From Mucilaginibacter gossypiicola (GTDB taxonomy: Bacteria; Bacteroidota; Bacteroidia; Sphingobacteriales; Sphingobacteriaceae), in the NCBI RefSeq assembly GCF_900110105.1, contig NZ_FOCL01000017.1:62001-126000 (forward strand): a DNA stretch of 64,000 nucleotides. Direction: 5' to 3'. The translations under genes and the position numbers were made by a program. Positions 53,481 to 62,007 of the stretch are shown piece by piece. Numbering within the stretch: position 1 is the first letter of the stretch; each line of letters starts with the position of its first letter. The notes beneath the pieces were generated by a model. The model was not told where the DNA came from. It saw nothing but the letters and a program-made list of their open reading frames with translations, and did no database searches.

Positions 53481-56081
53481 CTACTCCAGGTACAAACAAT
53501 TAGCAATTAACCCTGTCCACCCCGTTTGATGAGCTGCACCCAAACCAAGACCGGTATCACCATCAAAAAACTCATAAAACAGTATATGGTCTTTAAAATG
53601 TGGATCAGTTTGCAGCTTTGAATTTTTACCGTACACCGGTCGCTCACCGTTTTCGTTTTTCATAAATAGTTTGGAAACCCTGGCATAAAGTTCATTAGCT
53701 ACCTCCTTCAGGTTCATGAAGTTACCCGAACCGGTAGGGCATTCTATTTTAAATTCATTACCATAAAACATATGGAAGCGGTGCAAACTATCAATGATCA
53801 AGTAATTGATCGGCATCCAAATAGGCCCGCGCCAGTTACTATTGCCTCCAAAAAGTCCGCTATCACTCTCGCCGGGCACGTAGGTTATACCAAATTCCAC
53901 GCCGTTAACCGAAACATGATAAGGGTGCTTTAAATGATATTTTGAAAGCGACCTAATTCCGTAATCGCTCAAAAACTCATTTTCATCAAGCATATACCTC
54001 AGTAACGATTTCATCCTATAGCCACGCAGCAAACTTACAAGATGTTTTCCATTACTCCCCTTTTCGTTCCAGCGCGAAACCAGCGACGCAAGATCGGGCC
54101 GGTTTTCGGCAAACCATTTCATACGGTCTTTAAATACCGGGCTCTCCATAATGTCTTTCTCGTCCAATACTTCCGTAGCAAACAGCGGGATCAACCCTAC
54201 TATGCTCCTCACCCGCATTTTTATGGAACCGTCATCAGGGAAACGGATCTGATCGTAAAAAAAGCCGTCCTCATCATCCCAAAGGCCTTCATTGTTCTCG
54301 CCCAGGTTTGACATCGCTCCTACAATGTAGATGAAATGCTCAAAAAACTTAGATGCAATATCGGCGTAGGCATTGTCAGTCTCAGTAAGCTCGGTAGCAA
54401 TACGTAGCAGGTTAAGCGAATACATAGCCATCCAGCTGGTGCCGTCGGCCTGTTCTAAATGTTGGCCCGAAGGCAGGTGCATATTGCGGTCAAAAACACC
54501 GATATTATCCATCCCCAGGAAACCGCCTTCAAAAATATTATTCCCTGATTGGTCTTTGCGGTTAACCCACCAGGTAAAATTGAGCATCAGCTTATGAAAA
54601 ACGCGTTCCAGAAAGTAGGTATCACCTTTGCCATTATTATTTTCCTTGTCGGTTTTATAAACGTTCCATACAGCCATAGCATGTACTGGCGGATTTACAT
54701 CGCCAAAGTCCCATTCGTAAGCCGGCAACTGCCCGTTCGGGTGCATATACCAATCGCGGGTAAGCAAGATCAGCTGATTTTTGGCGAAAGCCATATCAAC
54801 GGTCGCCAGCGGGAGGCAATGAAAAGCCAGGTCCCAGGCTGCAAACCAGGGGTACTCCCATTTATCGGGCATCGAAATAATATCGCGGGTATTCAGGTGT
54901 GTCCATTTGCTGTTGCGCGCCTTTTGCCTTTGCGCAGGCGGGCTCGGCATCCCCTTATCGCCGCTAAGCCAGTGACGAACATCGGTATAGAAAAACTGCT
55001 TATTCCAGAGCATACCCGCAAAGGCCTGCCGCTGAATAAGCCGGCGATCGGGGTTCATAGTAGCCCCATGGATATCATTATAAAATTGGTCGGCTTCTGT
55101 TTGGCGGACAGCAAAAATATCGTCAAAGTCCTCAAAGCTATAATTGGCATCTTCTGAAAGGCGCAAACGCAGGGTTACGCATTTCCCTGCCGAGATATTT
55201 AAATCATAGTTCACTGCCGCTTTGGTACCCATATTTTTAGGGTTCACGGTGTCGGCACCATGTACAATATAATCGTTTATGCCATCTTTATAATATTTGC
55301 GACCATCATCATAGTTGTATAATCTACGCGAGTTGGTTTCATTGTCGCAAAATAGTAGTTGGCCATCTCCCTCGGTATGCAGCCACATCTGCCCGAGATC
55401 TTTTTGAAAAATGCTAATCACTTTGTCCGATGAAGCCGACAGATCGGGCTTGCGCGAGTCATATCCCCAGCCCCAGGTGTTCCGGAACCATAAAGTAGGC
55501 ATTACATTAAGCGGCGCATCCTGATCACTCCTGTTATGAATAGTTATTTTGATCAGAATGTCTTCCTGCGCACTTTTAGCATACTCGGTAAAAACGTCAA
55601 AGTATTCATTATGATCAAATATACCCGTATCCATCAGTTCAAATTCCGGGTCCTGCCGGCCCCGGCGCTTGTTTTCGTTCACCAGCCAGCTGTATGGAAA
55701 CTCATTTTGAGGATATTTATACAGCGTTTTCATGTACGAATGCGTAGGAGTACTATCCAAATAATAGTACAACTCTTTTACATCCTCGCCATGGTTACCT
55801 TCTGGATTACTTAAGCCAAAGTAACGCTCTTTTACAATAGGGTCTTTCTTATTCCACAATGCTATTGCAAAACACAGATATTGTTGCCTGTCGCAAATGC
55901 CGGCTATACCCTCCTCTCCCCAACGATAAGCTTTACTGCGGGCCATATCATGGGTAATATAGTTCCAGGCATCACCATTTGCACTATAATCTTCACGTAC
56001 GGTACCCCACTGGCGATCACTCACATAGGGCCCCCACTTTTTCCAGCCTGTATCTTTTAACCTTGATTGTTCTGCATTCAT
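53481..56081 (-). CDS. GH63-like glucosidase (MGH1-type), cytosolic
   Basis: An 866-residue alpha/alpha-barrel glycosidase of the GH63/GH15-like clan (mannosyl-oligosaccharide glucosidase relatives). Marks are AWNYITHDMARSKAYRWGEEG at the N terminus, then DKWEYPWFAAWDLAFH with the likely acid Asp, QLPAYEWDFGDVNPP, EGGFLGMDNIGVFDR, WDDEDGFFYD and GGNSNWRGPIWMPINYL with the aromatic pocket. There is no signal peptide. Bacterial relatives act on glucose-containing glycerate or trehalose-type compounds or are uncharacterised. Stands 72 bp upstream of the Pycsar-like gene on the same strand, so co-transcription is possible. Confidence 0.9.
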   Translation of the reverse strand: MNAEQSRLKDTGWKKWGPYVSDRQWGTVREDYSANGDAWNYITHDMARSKAYRWGEEGIAGICDRQQYLCFAIALWNKKDPIVKERYFGLSNPEGNHGEDVKELYYYLDSTPTHSYMKTLYKYPQNEFPYSWLVNENKRRGRQDPEFELMDTGIFDHNEYFDVFTEYAKSAQEDILIKITIHNRSDQDAPLNVMPTLWFRNTWGWGYDSRKPDLSASSDKVISIFQKDLGQMWLHTEGDGQLLFCDNETNSRRLYNYDDGRKYYKDGINDYIVHGADTVNPKNMGTKAAVNYDLNISAGKCVTLRLRLSEDANYSFEDFDDIFAVRQTEADQFYNDIHGATMNPDRRLIQRQAFAGMLWNKQFFYTDVRHWLSGDKGMPSPPAQRQKARNSKWTHLNTRDIISMPDKWEYPWFAAWDLAFHCLPLATVDMAFAKNQLILLTRDWYMHPNGQLPAYEWDFGDVNPPVHAMAVWNVYKTDKENNNGKGDTYFLERVFHKLMLNFTWWVNRKDQSGNNIFEGGFLGMDNIGVFDRNMHLPSGQHLEQADGTSWMAMYSLNLLRIATELTETDNAYADIASKFFEHFIYIVGAMSNLGENNEGLWDDEDGFFYDQIRFPDDGSIKMRVRSIVGLIPLFATEVLDEKDIMESPVFKDRMKWFAENRPDLASLVSRWNEKGSNGKHLVSLLRGYRMKSLLRYMLDENEFLSDYGIRSLSKYHLKHPYHVSVNGVEFGITYVPGESDSGLFGGNSNWRGPIWMPINYLIIDSLHRFHMFYGNEFKIECPTGSGNFMNLKEVANELYARVSKLFMKNENGERPVYGKNSKLQTDPHFKDHILFYEFFDGDTGLGLGAAHQTGWTGLIANCLYLE

Positions 56082-56254
56082 AGTATAGATGGCAATTTAC
56101 ACTATCCCTAATTTAAGTAAGCGTTTTGCAAAGTAGATTTAATTAGGTAAAAATACGTTAACGCGTAGTTTGTTTTACCGTATTATGAAGAATAGGCAGG
56201 AATTGAAGGTTTTATTTATTGTTTAGTTAAACAAGAATTACAAAATTCTGTTTT

Positions 56255-56421
56255 CTGGTCGAAGTTTAGCGACAGCGTAGCTTCGTCCCCAAATGGGTTA
56301 AGCTTTCAGCTTAACCGTAGCCCAATGACAATTTACGTCCATTAACTTGTAACCCAGATACAGAAGCAGGATGCTTCCACGGTTTTAGGTCCAAGTTACG
56401 CTATCGCTAAACTTGGACCAG
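56255..56421. repeat. Imperfect 34-bp inverted repeat element (CTGGTC-AAGTTTAGCGA)
   Basis: 56255-56288 and 56388-56421 are reverse complements with 5 mismatches in 34 bp, and each arm can itself fold. A further perfect hairpin (GGTTAAGC, 5-nt loop, GCTTAACC) lies inside. It is in the gap between the glucosidase and dipeptidase genes. Confidence 0.7.
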
Positions 56422-56435
56422 TGTTAGATTTCTTT

Positions 56436-56526
56436 TGTCTGAACTCGAATTAAACGAATGAATGAATTTTTCGAATATGATTTGCATTCTGCTCATTCCT
56501 TAATTCTATAAATTCGAGTTCAGACA
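56436..56526. repeat. Perfect 16-bp inverted repeat element (TGTCTGAACTCGAATT)
   Basis: 56436-56451 and 56511-56526 are exact reverse complements around 59 bp rich in GAATG/CATTC. It follows the previous repeat by 14 bp. Repeats of this sequence (GAACTCGAATT ends) are, from memory, widespread between genes in Sphingobacteriales. Confidence 0.7.
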
Positions 56527-56561
56527 ACTGCCGGCCGCAAACTAAAAACTGCCTACTGAAC

Positions 56562-57632
56562 TTACGCCCAGGCTTTTCTTAAAAACCGCAGCCAGTTGCC
56601 ATGCATCATATTTTGGACATCCTCATCAGTATAGCCTCGTTTTTTCAACAGATCAGGAACCTTTTGCAGATCGGCAATGGTTTCCAGGTCGTAAGGACAT
56701 TGCTCACGGCCGAAGGCTCCGTCCAGGTCAGTGCCCATGCCTACATGGAGAGCATTGCCTGCTATCTGGCATATATGATCTATATGGTCAACCATCACTT
56801 CCATATTACAGTTCATTCCCCTTGGTGTTGATACGCCTCTTACCCAGTTCGGTACCATCATCCAGGCATCAAGCGCCGCGCCAATAACTGCACCACGGTC
56901 AATCAGCACTTTAATCATTTCGTCGCTGTACTGACGGTTATGGTTTACCAATGCGCGGCAATTGTTGTGACTGGCCCAAACATGGCCGTTAAAATGATCA
57001 AGTGCCTCCCAAAAGCTATCATCGCATAAATGGGTTGCATCTAAAATGATATTCAGGCGCTCCATTTCTTTAAGCAGTTCATGCCCCTTTGGCCCCATAT
57101 AACCGGTTGCATCCGTACCCTGAGCATATCTTCCGGGGCCATAATGCGCCGGACCAACAGCCCTGAGACCATAATTATAAGCCCGTTCCAAATGCTCAAC
57201 AGTCACAATCGAATCGGCACCTTCCAAACTCAAAATATAACCTATTGGCTTCTTTTCTGTTGATCCTCCATCATTCCAAAGCGCCAGATGTTTTTCAAGC
57301 GATGGCAAGTCATTTACCTGTACCATTTCGCCGGCATCTTCCATAGCTTTATACCAGGCTACCTGCCCCTGGGTTTGCGCCCAGGCCTGCTCAGGCGAAT
57401 GCCAGCCCGGTAACGGATTTTCCGGTGCAACATAACGACCTATCTGCGTGGCTACTACAAGGCCAATATTACCTTTCCGTAATTCGGGCAGTGTAACAAC
57501 AGCTTTGGCACGATCAGGTTTATCGGTTAAACCTTCTTCGCGTTGATTTACCTCGGCAAGCGGCCGCGTAAGATCGCGGTTCCACTCCAGGGCGTTCATG
57601 CTTAAATCCAAATGGGCATCTACAACAAACAT
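56562..57632 (-). CDS. Membrane dipeptidase (peptidase M19)
   Basis: Zinc dipeptidase of 356 residues from the renal dipeptidase family, which cleaves dipeptides including those with a C-terminal D-residue. Metal ligands are seen in DAHLDLS (His and Asp), SLEGADSI (bridging Glu), ILDATHL (His) and ASHNNCRAL (His). No signal peptide, so it is cytosolic. It follows the D-threonine-aldolase-like gene by 14 bp, and RidA lies just upstream, which points to turnover of D-amino-acid peptides, possibly from peptidoglycan. Confidence 0.93.
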   Translation of the reverse strand: MFVVDAHLDLSMNALEWNRDLTRPLAEVNQREEGLTDKPDRAKAVVTLPELRKGNIGLVVATQIGRYVAPENPLPGWHSPEQAWAQTQGQVAWYKAMEDAGEMVQVNDLPSLEKHLALWNDGGSTEKKPIGYILSLEGADSIVTVEHLERAYNYGLRAVGPAHYGPGRYAQGTDATGYMGPKGHELLKEMERLNIILDATHLCDDSFWEALDHFNGHVWASHNNCRALVNHNRQYSDEMIKVLIDRGAVIGAALDAWMMVPNWVRGVSTPRGMNCNMEVMVDHIDHICQIAGNALHVGMGTDLDGAFGREQCPYDLETIADLQKVPDLLKKRGYTDEDVQNMMHGNWLRFLRKAWA

Positions 57633-57646
57633 TGCTCAGGGGAAAT

Positions 57647-58759
57647 TTAAATGGTGATCTTGCGGTCACGGGCTTTGTTAAGCCACTCACCGCTTATGTT
57701 TTCGTTCTCAATAGTATAAACACGCTCGTATAGCGCAACAGTAGGGCAAATATGATGCGGAATGCCATAAAGCACATCGCCAACATTATATTTGTGGTTA
57801 GCCCCTGCCTCAACTACCAGATGTTCTTCACTTTGGCTTACAGGGTAAAGCCCGGGCGCATTTAAAAAGTAAATGCGTTTGCTCAACTCATTTTCGGCTG
57901 AAACAGACTTATGCCCTACATCCAAACAAAGCTTTGTTGGCCCGGGTATGGAGATTACCCTTGTAACAACCAGCGCTGCGGGTAAAAAACCTTGCTCCGG
58001 CATCTCCACCTGGTATCCTTTGTCCCAGTAAACAAACGTACCCGGGCTGCATTCAACATATTTACGCTTAGCATGGATAGGGAAAGTTGGCGAGCCACCT
58101 GCTACAATTACCGGTTCGGGATAACCCTTGCTTTTTATGGTTTGCTGCAACTTAAGTACCGGATCGAATCCGAAGTTGCATCTATCCGCGCGTTTTTGCA
58201 GATCTGCATCATGGATATGACCATCATAGGCATGCAGGCCAACAGGGTTAATACCCGGCAGTACACCACAATCTATATAAAGCTGTAGAGCCTCGAAACC
58301 GGGCGTTATACCTGTACGGTTCATGCCCACATTCAAATCCAGGTATACATCAATATTAGTCTTAAACCTTACAGCGGCGTCGGAAATCTCCTTTGCGGAC
58401 GCAGTGTTATCAACAAGGCACGAAAAATGTGTTTGCGGATAAGCGTGGATCAACCTGATGAAGCGATGGAGTTTGGGCCCTTCGGGCTGATAGGCCAGCA
58501 AAACATCAGGTGCTTTACTCATAGCCAATAGCTCTGCTTCGGCAATGGTAGCGCACTTGAACTTGCGGACACCTGCATTTAACAGAAAACCGGTAACCTT
58601 AGCATTTTTATAGGTTTTAACATGCGGCCGCAAACGGGCAACATCATCAATCATGCCGGTAAGCGTTGCAATATTTGTTTTAACCCTATCCGGATAAACA
58701 ACCAGCGCCGGCGTATCCAGCTTATCAATATCCTGTATATTATACCAATTAGGGGTCAT
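57647..58759 (-). CDS. D-threonine aldolase-like / D-serine dehydratase-like PLP enzyme
   Basis: A 370-residue fold-type III PLP enzyme (alanine-racemase-like barrel). The Schiff-base lysine is Lys48 in RPHVKTYKN. GLHAYDGHIHD and AGGSPTFP contact the cofactor, and PHHICPTV near the C terminus is the His/Cys metal site of the D-threonine aldolase/DSD1 group. Activity could be D-threonine aldolysis or D-serine dehydration; the sequence alone does not decide. It is translationally close to the M19 gene (14-bp gap). RidA would deal with imine products of a dehydratase, which favours a dehydratase role slightly. Confidence 0.92.
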   Translation of the reverse strand: MTPNWYNIQDIDKLDTPALVVYPDRVKTNIATLTGMIDDVARLRPHVKTYKNAKVTGFLLNAGVRKFKCATIAEAELLAMSKAPDVLLAYQPEGPKLHRFIRLIHAYPQTHFSCLVDNTASAKEISDAAVRFKTNIDVYLDLNVGMNRTGITPGFEALQLYIDCGVLPGINPVGLHAYDGHIHDADLQKRADRCNFGFDPVLKLQQTIKSKGYPEPVIVAGGSPTFPIHAKRKYVECSPGTFVYWDKGYQVEMPEQGFLPAALVVTRVISIPGPTKLCLDVGHKSVSAENELSKRIYFLNAPGLYPVSQSEEHLVVEAGANHKYNVGDVLYGIPHHICPTVALYERVYTIENENISGEWLNKARDRKITI

Positions 58760-58778
58760 GGTTTAAATATTTTTTCAT

Positions 58779-58864
58779 GTAGAGACGCACAATTGCGTCT
58801 TCGAACATACAGAGCCGCCCTCATGGTGCCCCTGCAAATTGGAGACGCAATTATGCGTCTCTAC
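58779..58864. repeat. Paired GTAGAGACGCA repeat element, copy 2
   Basis: Left unit 58779-58802 (GTAGAGACGCACAATTGCGT) and right unit 58841-58864 are reverse complements with two mismatches. The middle shares an AGCCGC ... CCCC ... AATT pattern with copy 1 at 34737-34834. It separates RidA from the D-threonine-aldolase-like gene. Confidence 0.75.
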
Positions 58865-58883
58865 AAAATGGAAATTGTAGATT

Positions 58884-59348
58884 TTATTCTAATTCAAACA
58901 GCGCTTCAATCTCAACTGGGATATTATCTGGTAATGATCCCATGCCTACCGCGCTGCGTACGCCTATACCATTCTCTTCGCCCCAGATTTTCGCAAACAG
59001 TTCGCTGGCGCCATTAATGATAAAAGGATGTTTTTCAAATTCGGGTGTGCAATTAACCATACCCAACACTTTTATAACACGCTTTATTTTATTAAAACTG
59101 CCGATGTTGGCTTTAATAGTAGCCAGCATGGTTAGGCCAACCTGTTGCGCAGCAAGCTTGCCATCTTCCTGGCTTACGGTGTCACCAATGCGGCCGATGA
59201 TAAGCGATGCATCGTCCTGCACAGGACCATGGCCCGACAAGTAAAGGTATTTGCCATCAACTAAACATGGTTTATAAACGCCAAGCGGCTTTGGGGCAGG
59301 CGGCAGGTTTAAACCCAGCGCTGCAAAGTTTTCTTCGGGAGTGTTCAT
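58884..59348 (-). CDS. RidA family (YjgF/YER057c) protein
   Basis: A 154-residue member of the enamine/imine deaminase superfamily, in the longer YjgF-like subgroup (family lengths are about 130-155). Motifs: YLYLSGHGPVQ, AAQQVGLTMLATIKANIGSFNKIKRVIKV, and GIGVRSAVGMGSLPDNIPVEIEALFEL, where the Arg before SAVG and the late Glu fill the active-site positions. It would clear reactive imine or enamine intermediates from PLP enzymes such as the neighbour downstream. A 124-bp gap with a repeat element lies between them. Confidence 0.93.
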   Translation of the reverse strand: MNTPEENFAALGLNLPPAPKPLGVYKPCLVDGKYLYLSGHGPVQDDASLIIGRIGDTVSQEDGKLAAQQVGLTMLATIKANIGSFNKIKRVIKVLGMVNCTPEFEKHPFIINGASELFAKIWGEENGIGVRSAVGMGSLPDNIPVEIEALFELE

Positions 59349-59569
59349 GGCATAAAACTATCGTTTTTTATAAAAAAAGTATCATAAAAAATCATTTTAC
59401 GCGAATGCTGCCTGCCGGCGACAATTTATTCGGATTACACGAATTGGCGATAGCTAAAACAATTCATATAATTAGTCCAATTCGAAAATTCGCCTTCAAA
59501 ATTGCCCGCTCAAATAGCAGGTTTCGCGCCCATTCGATTCAATCCAAAAAAATTAGTGTTCAATAAAAA

Positions 59570-59596
59570 AGCCGGGGATCTCACTCCCGGCTTCAT
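59570..59596 (-). terminator. Terminator after the first barrel gene
   Basis: AAGCCGGGGATCTCACTCCCGGCTT folds with an 8-9-bp GC-rich stem and is followed on the minus strand by TTTTTTATTG. It lies 30 bp past the gene end. Confidence 0.82.
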
Positions 59597-59625
59597 CCAA
59601 AATCAACTAAGTAGAATATATAATC

Positions 59626-60702
59626 TCAAAATTTAAACGACACACCAAAATTGATAGCATAATCGGCAAACGCGGCATCGCCAATAACATAGGTACCGGT
59701 AGCTATCGAGTTTTCTTTATCGGTAACACTTTGTGTACGATCACGTTTCAGTGCGATTGGTACGCTGGCAAAAATATTCACTCTTTTAAATGCATAGCTC
59801 AAAGAAGGCTCAGCAGAAATGATATAACCCGGACGGCGGAAACCATCACTTTTACCGATAAAGTCATGTACGGGAATCCCCTCAATACGACCGCCTGCCG
59901 ATATGGTAAACACATGCGCTATGGTATAGTTAACACCTACACGGGCAAGGTATTGATCAGGCACACTTGAAATAGCTTCGTTAGCCAGTGTTGCGCTCAG
60001 GGTTTCGCGATAAGTACGGGTACCGTTGGTATTGCGCGGGTTGCTCATGTAGTATACGTTACTGTAGCCACTAAACCCACTTCCAAAGCCCAGGTAACCA
60101 TTTGCTTCGGCAATAATCCCCAAACCACCATCACCTAACTGGATTGACTGATCTACAGGGCGCTCAGATGGGATAACATTATAGAAATGTGATTTGTAGT
60201 TAAAATCGCCGGTAGGCAGCTTGATACCTAAACCAACCTGGATATTACCGTTGCTTTTGCGACTGTCAAACAACCATCTGTTAACGATGATACGCGAATC
60301 ACCTATACCTTGAGAGTATGAATTGTGACGCTCTTTACCACCGTGTTCATACAAAGACGAACGGGTGTTAACAAGATATGGCACACCAACAGAAACCGAC
60401 CAATATTGGTTAAAACTGCGGGTAAGGTTTATATCGAATGTATGCTGATGATTGATCACCTCATTACCTATTACCTGGCGCTGTTTTTGTTCGTCGCTGC
60501 CTTTAAAATGGCGGAACGATTTAAAATAACGCCATGAAGCAGTAAGCTCCCAGCCTTTATATGAGGTATCCTGAGTGGTATGTTCCATATTGGTGAAAGG
60601 ACCATCGCCTTTTATAGCAATGCAGCCTTGTGCATGTACCCCGGTATAAGTGACCAGCAAGCAAATAGCCGTACAAAAAAGAAATTGTAAAGTATGTTTC
60701 AT
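59626..60702 (-). CDS. Outer-membrane beta-barrel protein (porin/transporter-like), paralog 1
   Basis: A 358-residue exported beta-barrel protein. I chose the ATG at 60700-60702 (MKHTLQFLF), because the longer frame would place 28 extra residues over the upstream terminator. The signal peptide ends near HAQGC. The body resembles phenol-degradation-type (MetA-like) barrels: SRSSLYEHGGKER, GNIQVGLGIKLPTGD, DQSIQLGDGG, GFRRPGYIISAEPSL and LKRDRTQSV. The same motifs occur in the gene just upstream, so the two are tandem duplicates. Role unknown; probably transport or sensing with the haloperoxidase-like cluster. Confidence 0.85.
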   Translation of the reverse strand: MKHTLQFLFCTAICLLVTYTGVHAQGCIAIKGDGPFTNMEHTTQDTSYKGWELTASWRYFKSFRHFKGSDEQKQRQVIGNEVINHQHTFDINLTRSFNQYWSVSVGVPYLVNTRSSLYEHGGKERHNSYSQGIGDSRIIVNRWLFDSRKSNGNIQVGLGIKLPTGDFNYKSHFYNVIPSERPVDQSIQLGDGGLGIIAEANGYLGFGSGFSGYSNVYYMSNPRNTNGTRTYRETLSATLANEAISSVPDQYLARVGVNYTIAHVFTISAGGRIEGIPVHDFIGKSDGFRRPGYIISAEPSLSYAFKRVNIFASVPIALKRDRTQSVTDKENSIATGTYVIGDAAFADYAINFGVSFKF

Positions 60703-60747
60703 AATATGTTGTTTATGTGTGTTTGCAATTTGTAAGTGAAGGTTAAA

Positions 60748-60778
60748 TAAAGCCGAGGATCTCACCCCCGGCTTAAAC
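60748..60778 (-). terminator. Terminator after the second barrel gene
   Basis: AAGCCGAGGATCTCACCCCCGGCTT pairs with one mismatch in a GC-rich stem, 15 bp past the upstream paralog's stop. It closely resembles the terminator at 59570-59596, which suggests that the duplication included gene and terminator. Confidence 0.72.
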
Positions 60779-60792
60779 AAAACCAATTTTCT

Positions 60793-61899
60793 CTATTTAA
60801 TTCTAAAAGTTATTCCTACGTTAATAGCATAATCTGCAAATGCAGCGTCGCCCTGTGTATAAACACCGGTTAAATTGGTTGTAATTTTATCCGGTACACT
60901 TTGCGTGCGGTCGCGTTTTAAGGCTACAGGCACAAAGGCATAAATTGAAAACGATTTAACACGATAGGTAACACCAGGCTCAGCAGAGATGATGTATCCG
61001 GGCCTGCGAAAACCGTTACTGCCACCTACAAGATCATGAACAGGCAGGCACTCGTAACGTGCCCCTGCCGAAAAATCAAACTTTCCGACACCATAGCTTG
61101 CCCCGCCGCGGATCATCACCTGGTCTGGCACGCTCATTACATCACTGCCGTTGGCAACTGCTTTAGTACTTGGCACACTGCCGCGGGCCGATGATACACC
61201 ATTTTGTTCCCTTGGGCTGATGAGGTAGTAAAAACCACCATACAGGCCAAAACTGTGTGTGAAATTATAGTATGTATTAATCTCGGTGGTAATACCGGTT
61301 CCTCCGTCACCCAACTGGATAGATTGGTCAACCGGGCCCAGCGTTTTGCCATCGTTGGCAGCTGTATGGTAAAAATAATCCTGGTAATTGTAGTTTCCGG
61401 TTGGCAGTTTTATACCCAAACCTACCTGTATATTTCCTCGACGCGCTTTTGCTGGATTTAATAACCATGCATAGGCGGTTAAACGCACATCGCCCAAACC
61501 AAATGAATGAGTTTGCAAGCGTTCCTTACCGCCATGCTCATATAATGATGACCGGCTGTTATCAAGTATAGGTAAGTCCACAGCAAACGACCACCGGTTA
61601 TTGAATATGCGGGTTAAAGTAAGGTCCTGGGTATAAGAATGGTTGATAACATTTGTTCCCTGCTCAATACGCTGTGTTTGCTCTTTGGTGCCAACAAAAT
61701 GTTTATACGAGCGGAAATAACGATTATTGCTGTTCAACAACCAGCTACCGTTGCTGGTAATGCTATCAGGATGTTCATCCATAGTACATAGGCCGCCTGT
61801 ACTCCTGATAGCGACGCAACCTTGTGCATTAGCTTTTGCAAAGGTTGCAAACGTAAAAATTGTAGTAACGTAAATTAATTTTAGTAAAAGATTTTTCAT
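60793..61899 (-). CDS. Outer-membrane beta-barrel protein (porin/transporter-like), paralog 2
   Basis: A 368-residue tandem paralog of the downstream barrel gene, with SRSSLYEHGGKER, GNIQVGLGIKLPTGN, DQSIQLGDGGTG, GFRRPGYIISAEPGV and LKRDRTQSV shared. I chose the ATG at 61897-61899 (MKNLLLKLI) for a clean signal peptide ending near NAQGC. The mature start QGCVAIRSTGGLC has two cysteines; the first is shared with paralog 1. It ends in FRIK, a barrel-like final strand. Location: outer membrane. Function unknown. Confidence 0.85.
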   Translation of the reverse strand: MKNLLLKLIYVTTIFTFATFAKANAQGCVAIRSTGGLCTMDEHPDSITSNGSWLLNSNNRYFRSYKHFVGTKEQTQRIEQGTNVINHSYTQDLTLTRIFNNRWSFAVDLPILDNSRSSLYEHGGKERLQTHSFGLGDVRLTAYAWLLNPAKARRGNIQVGLGIKLPTGNYNYQDYFYHTAANDGKTLGPVDQSIQLGDGGTGITTEINTYYNFTHSFGLYGGFYYLISPREQNGVSSARGSVPSTKAVANGSDVMSVPDQVMIRGGASYGVGKFDFSAGARYECLPVHDLVGGSNGFRRPGYIISAEPGVTYRVKSFSIYAFVPVALKRDRTQSVPDKITTNLTGVYTQGDAAFADYAINVGITFRIK

Positions 61900-62007
61900 A
61901 GAGTTAGCAATAGTATTGGTACGTATTTTCAATTGTTTAGATAATAGACTTACAAGACAGGGCTAATTTTCGCCCTGCACAATTAAGATTTTATATATTT
62001 TGATGTG

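Noticed and set aside
54549..55157. 202-codon plus-strand frame within the glucosidase gene
   Set aside because: Entirely antisense to a well-supported GH63-like gene; its composition is typical of a mirror frame.
59400..59535. AATTCG/CGAATT-rich stretch after RidA resembling common intergenic repeats of the phylum
   Set aside because: The inverted matches are short (7-8 bp) and degenerate, so I could not define an element with confidence.
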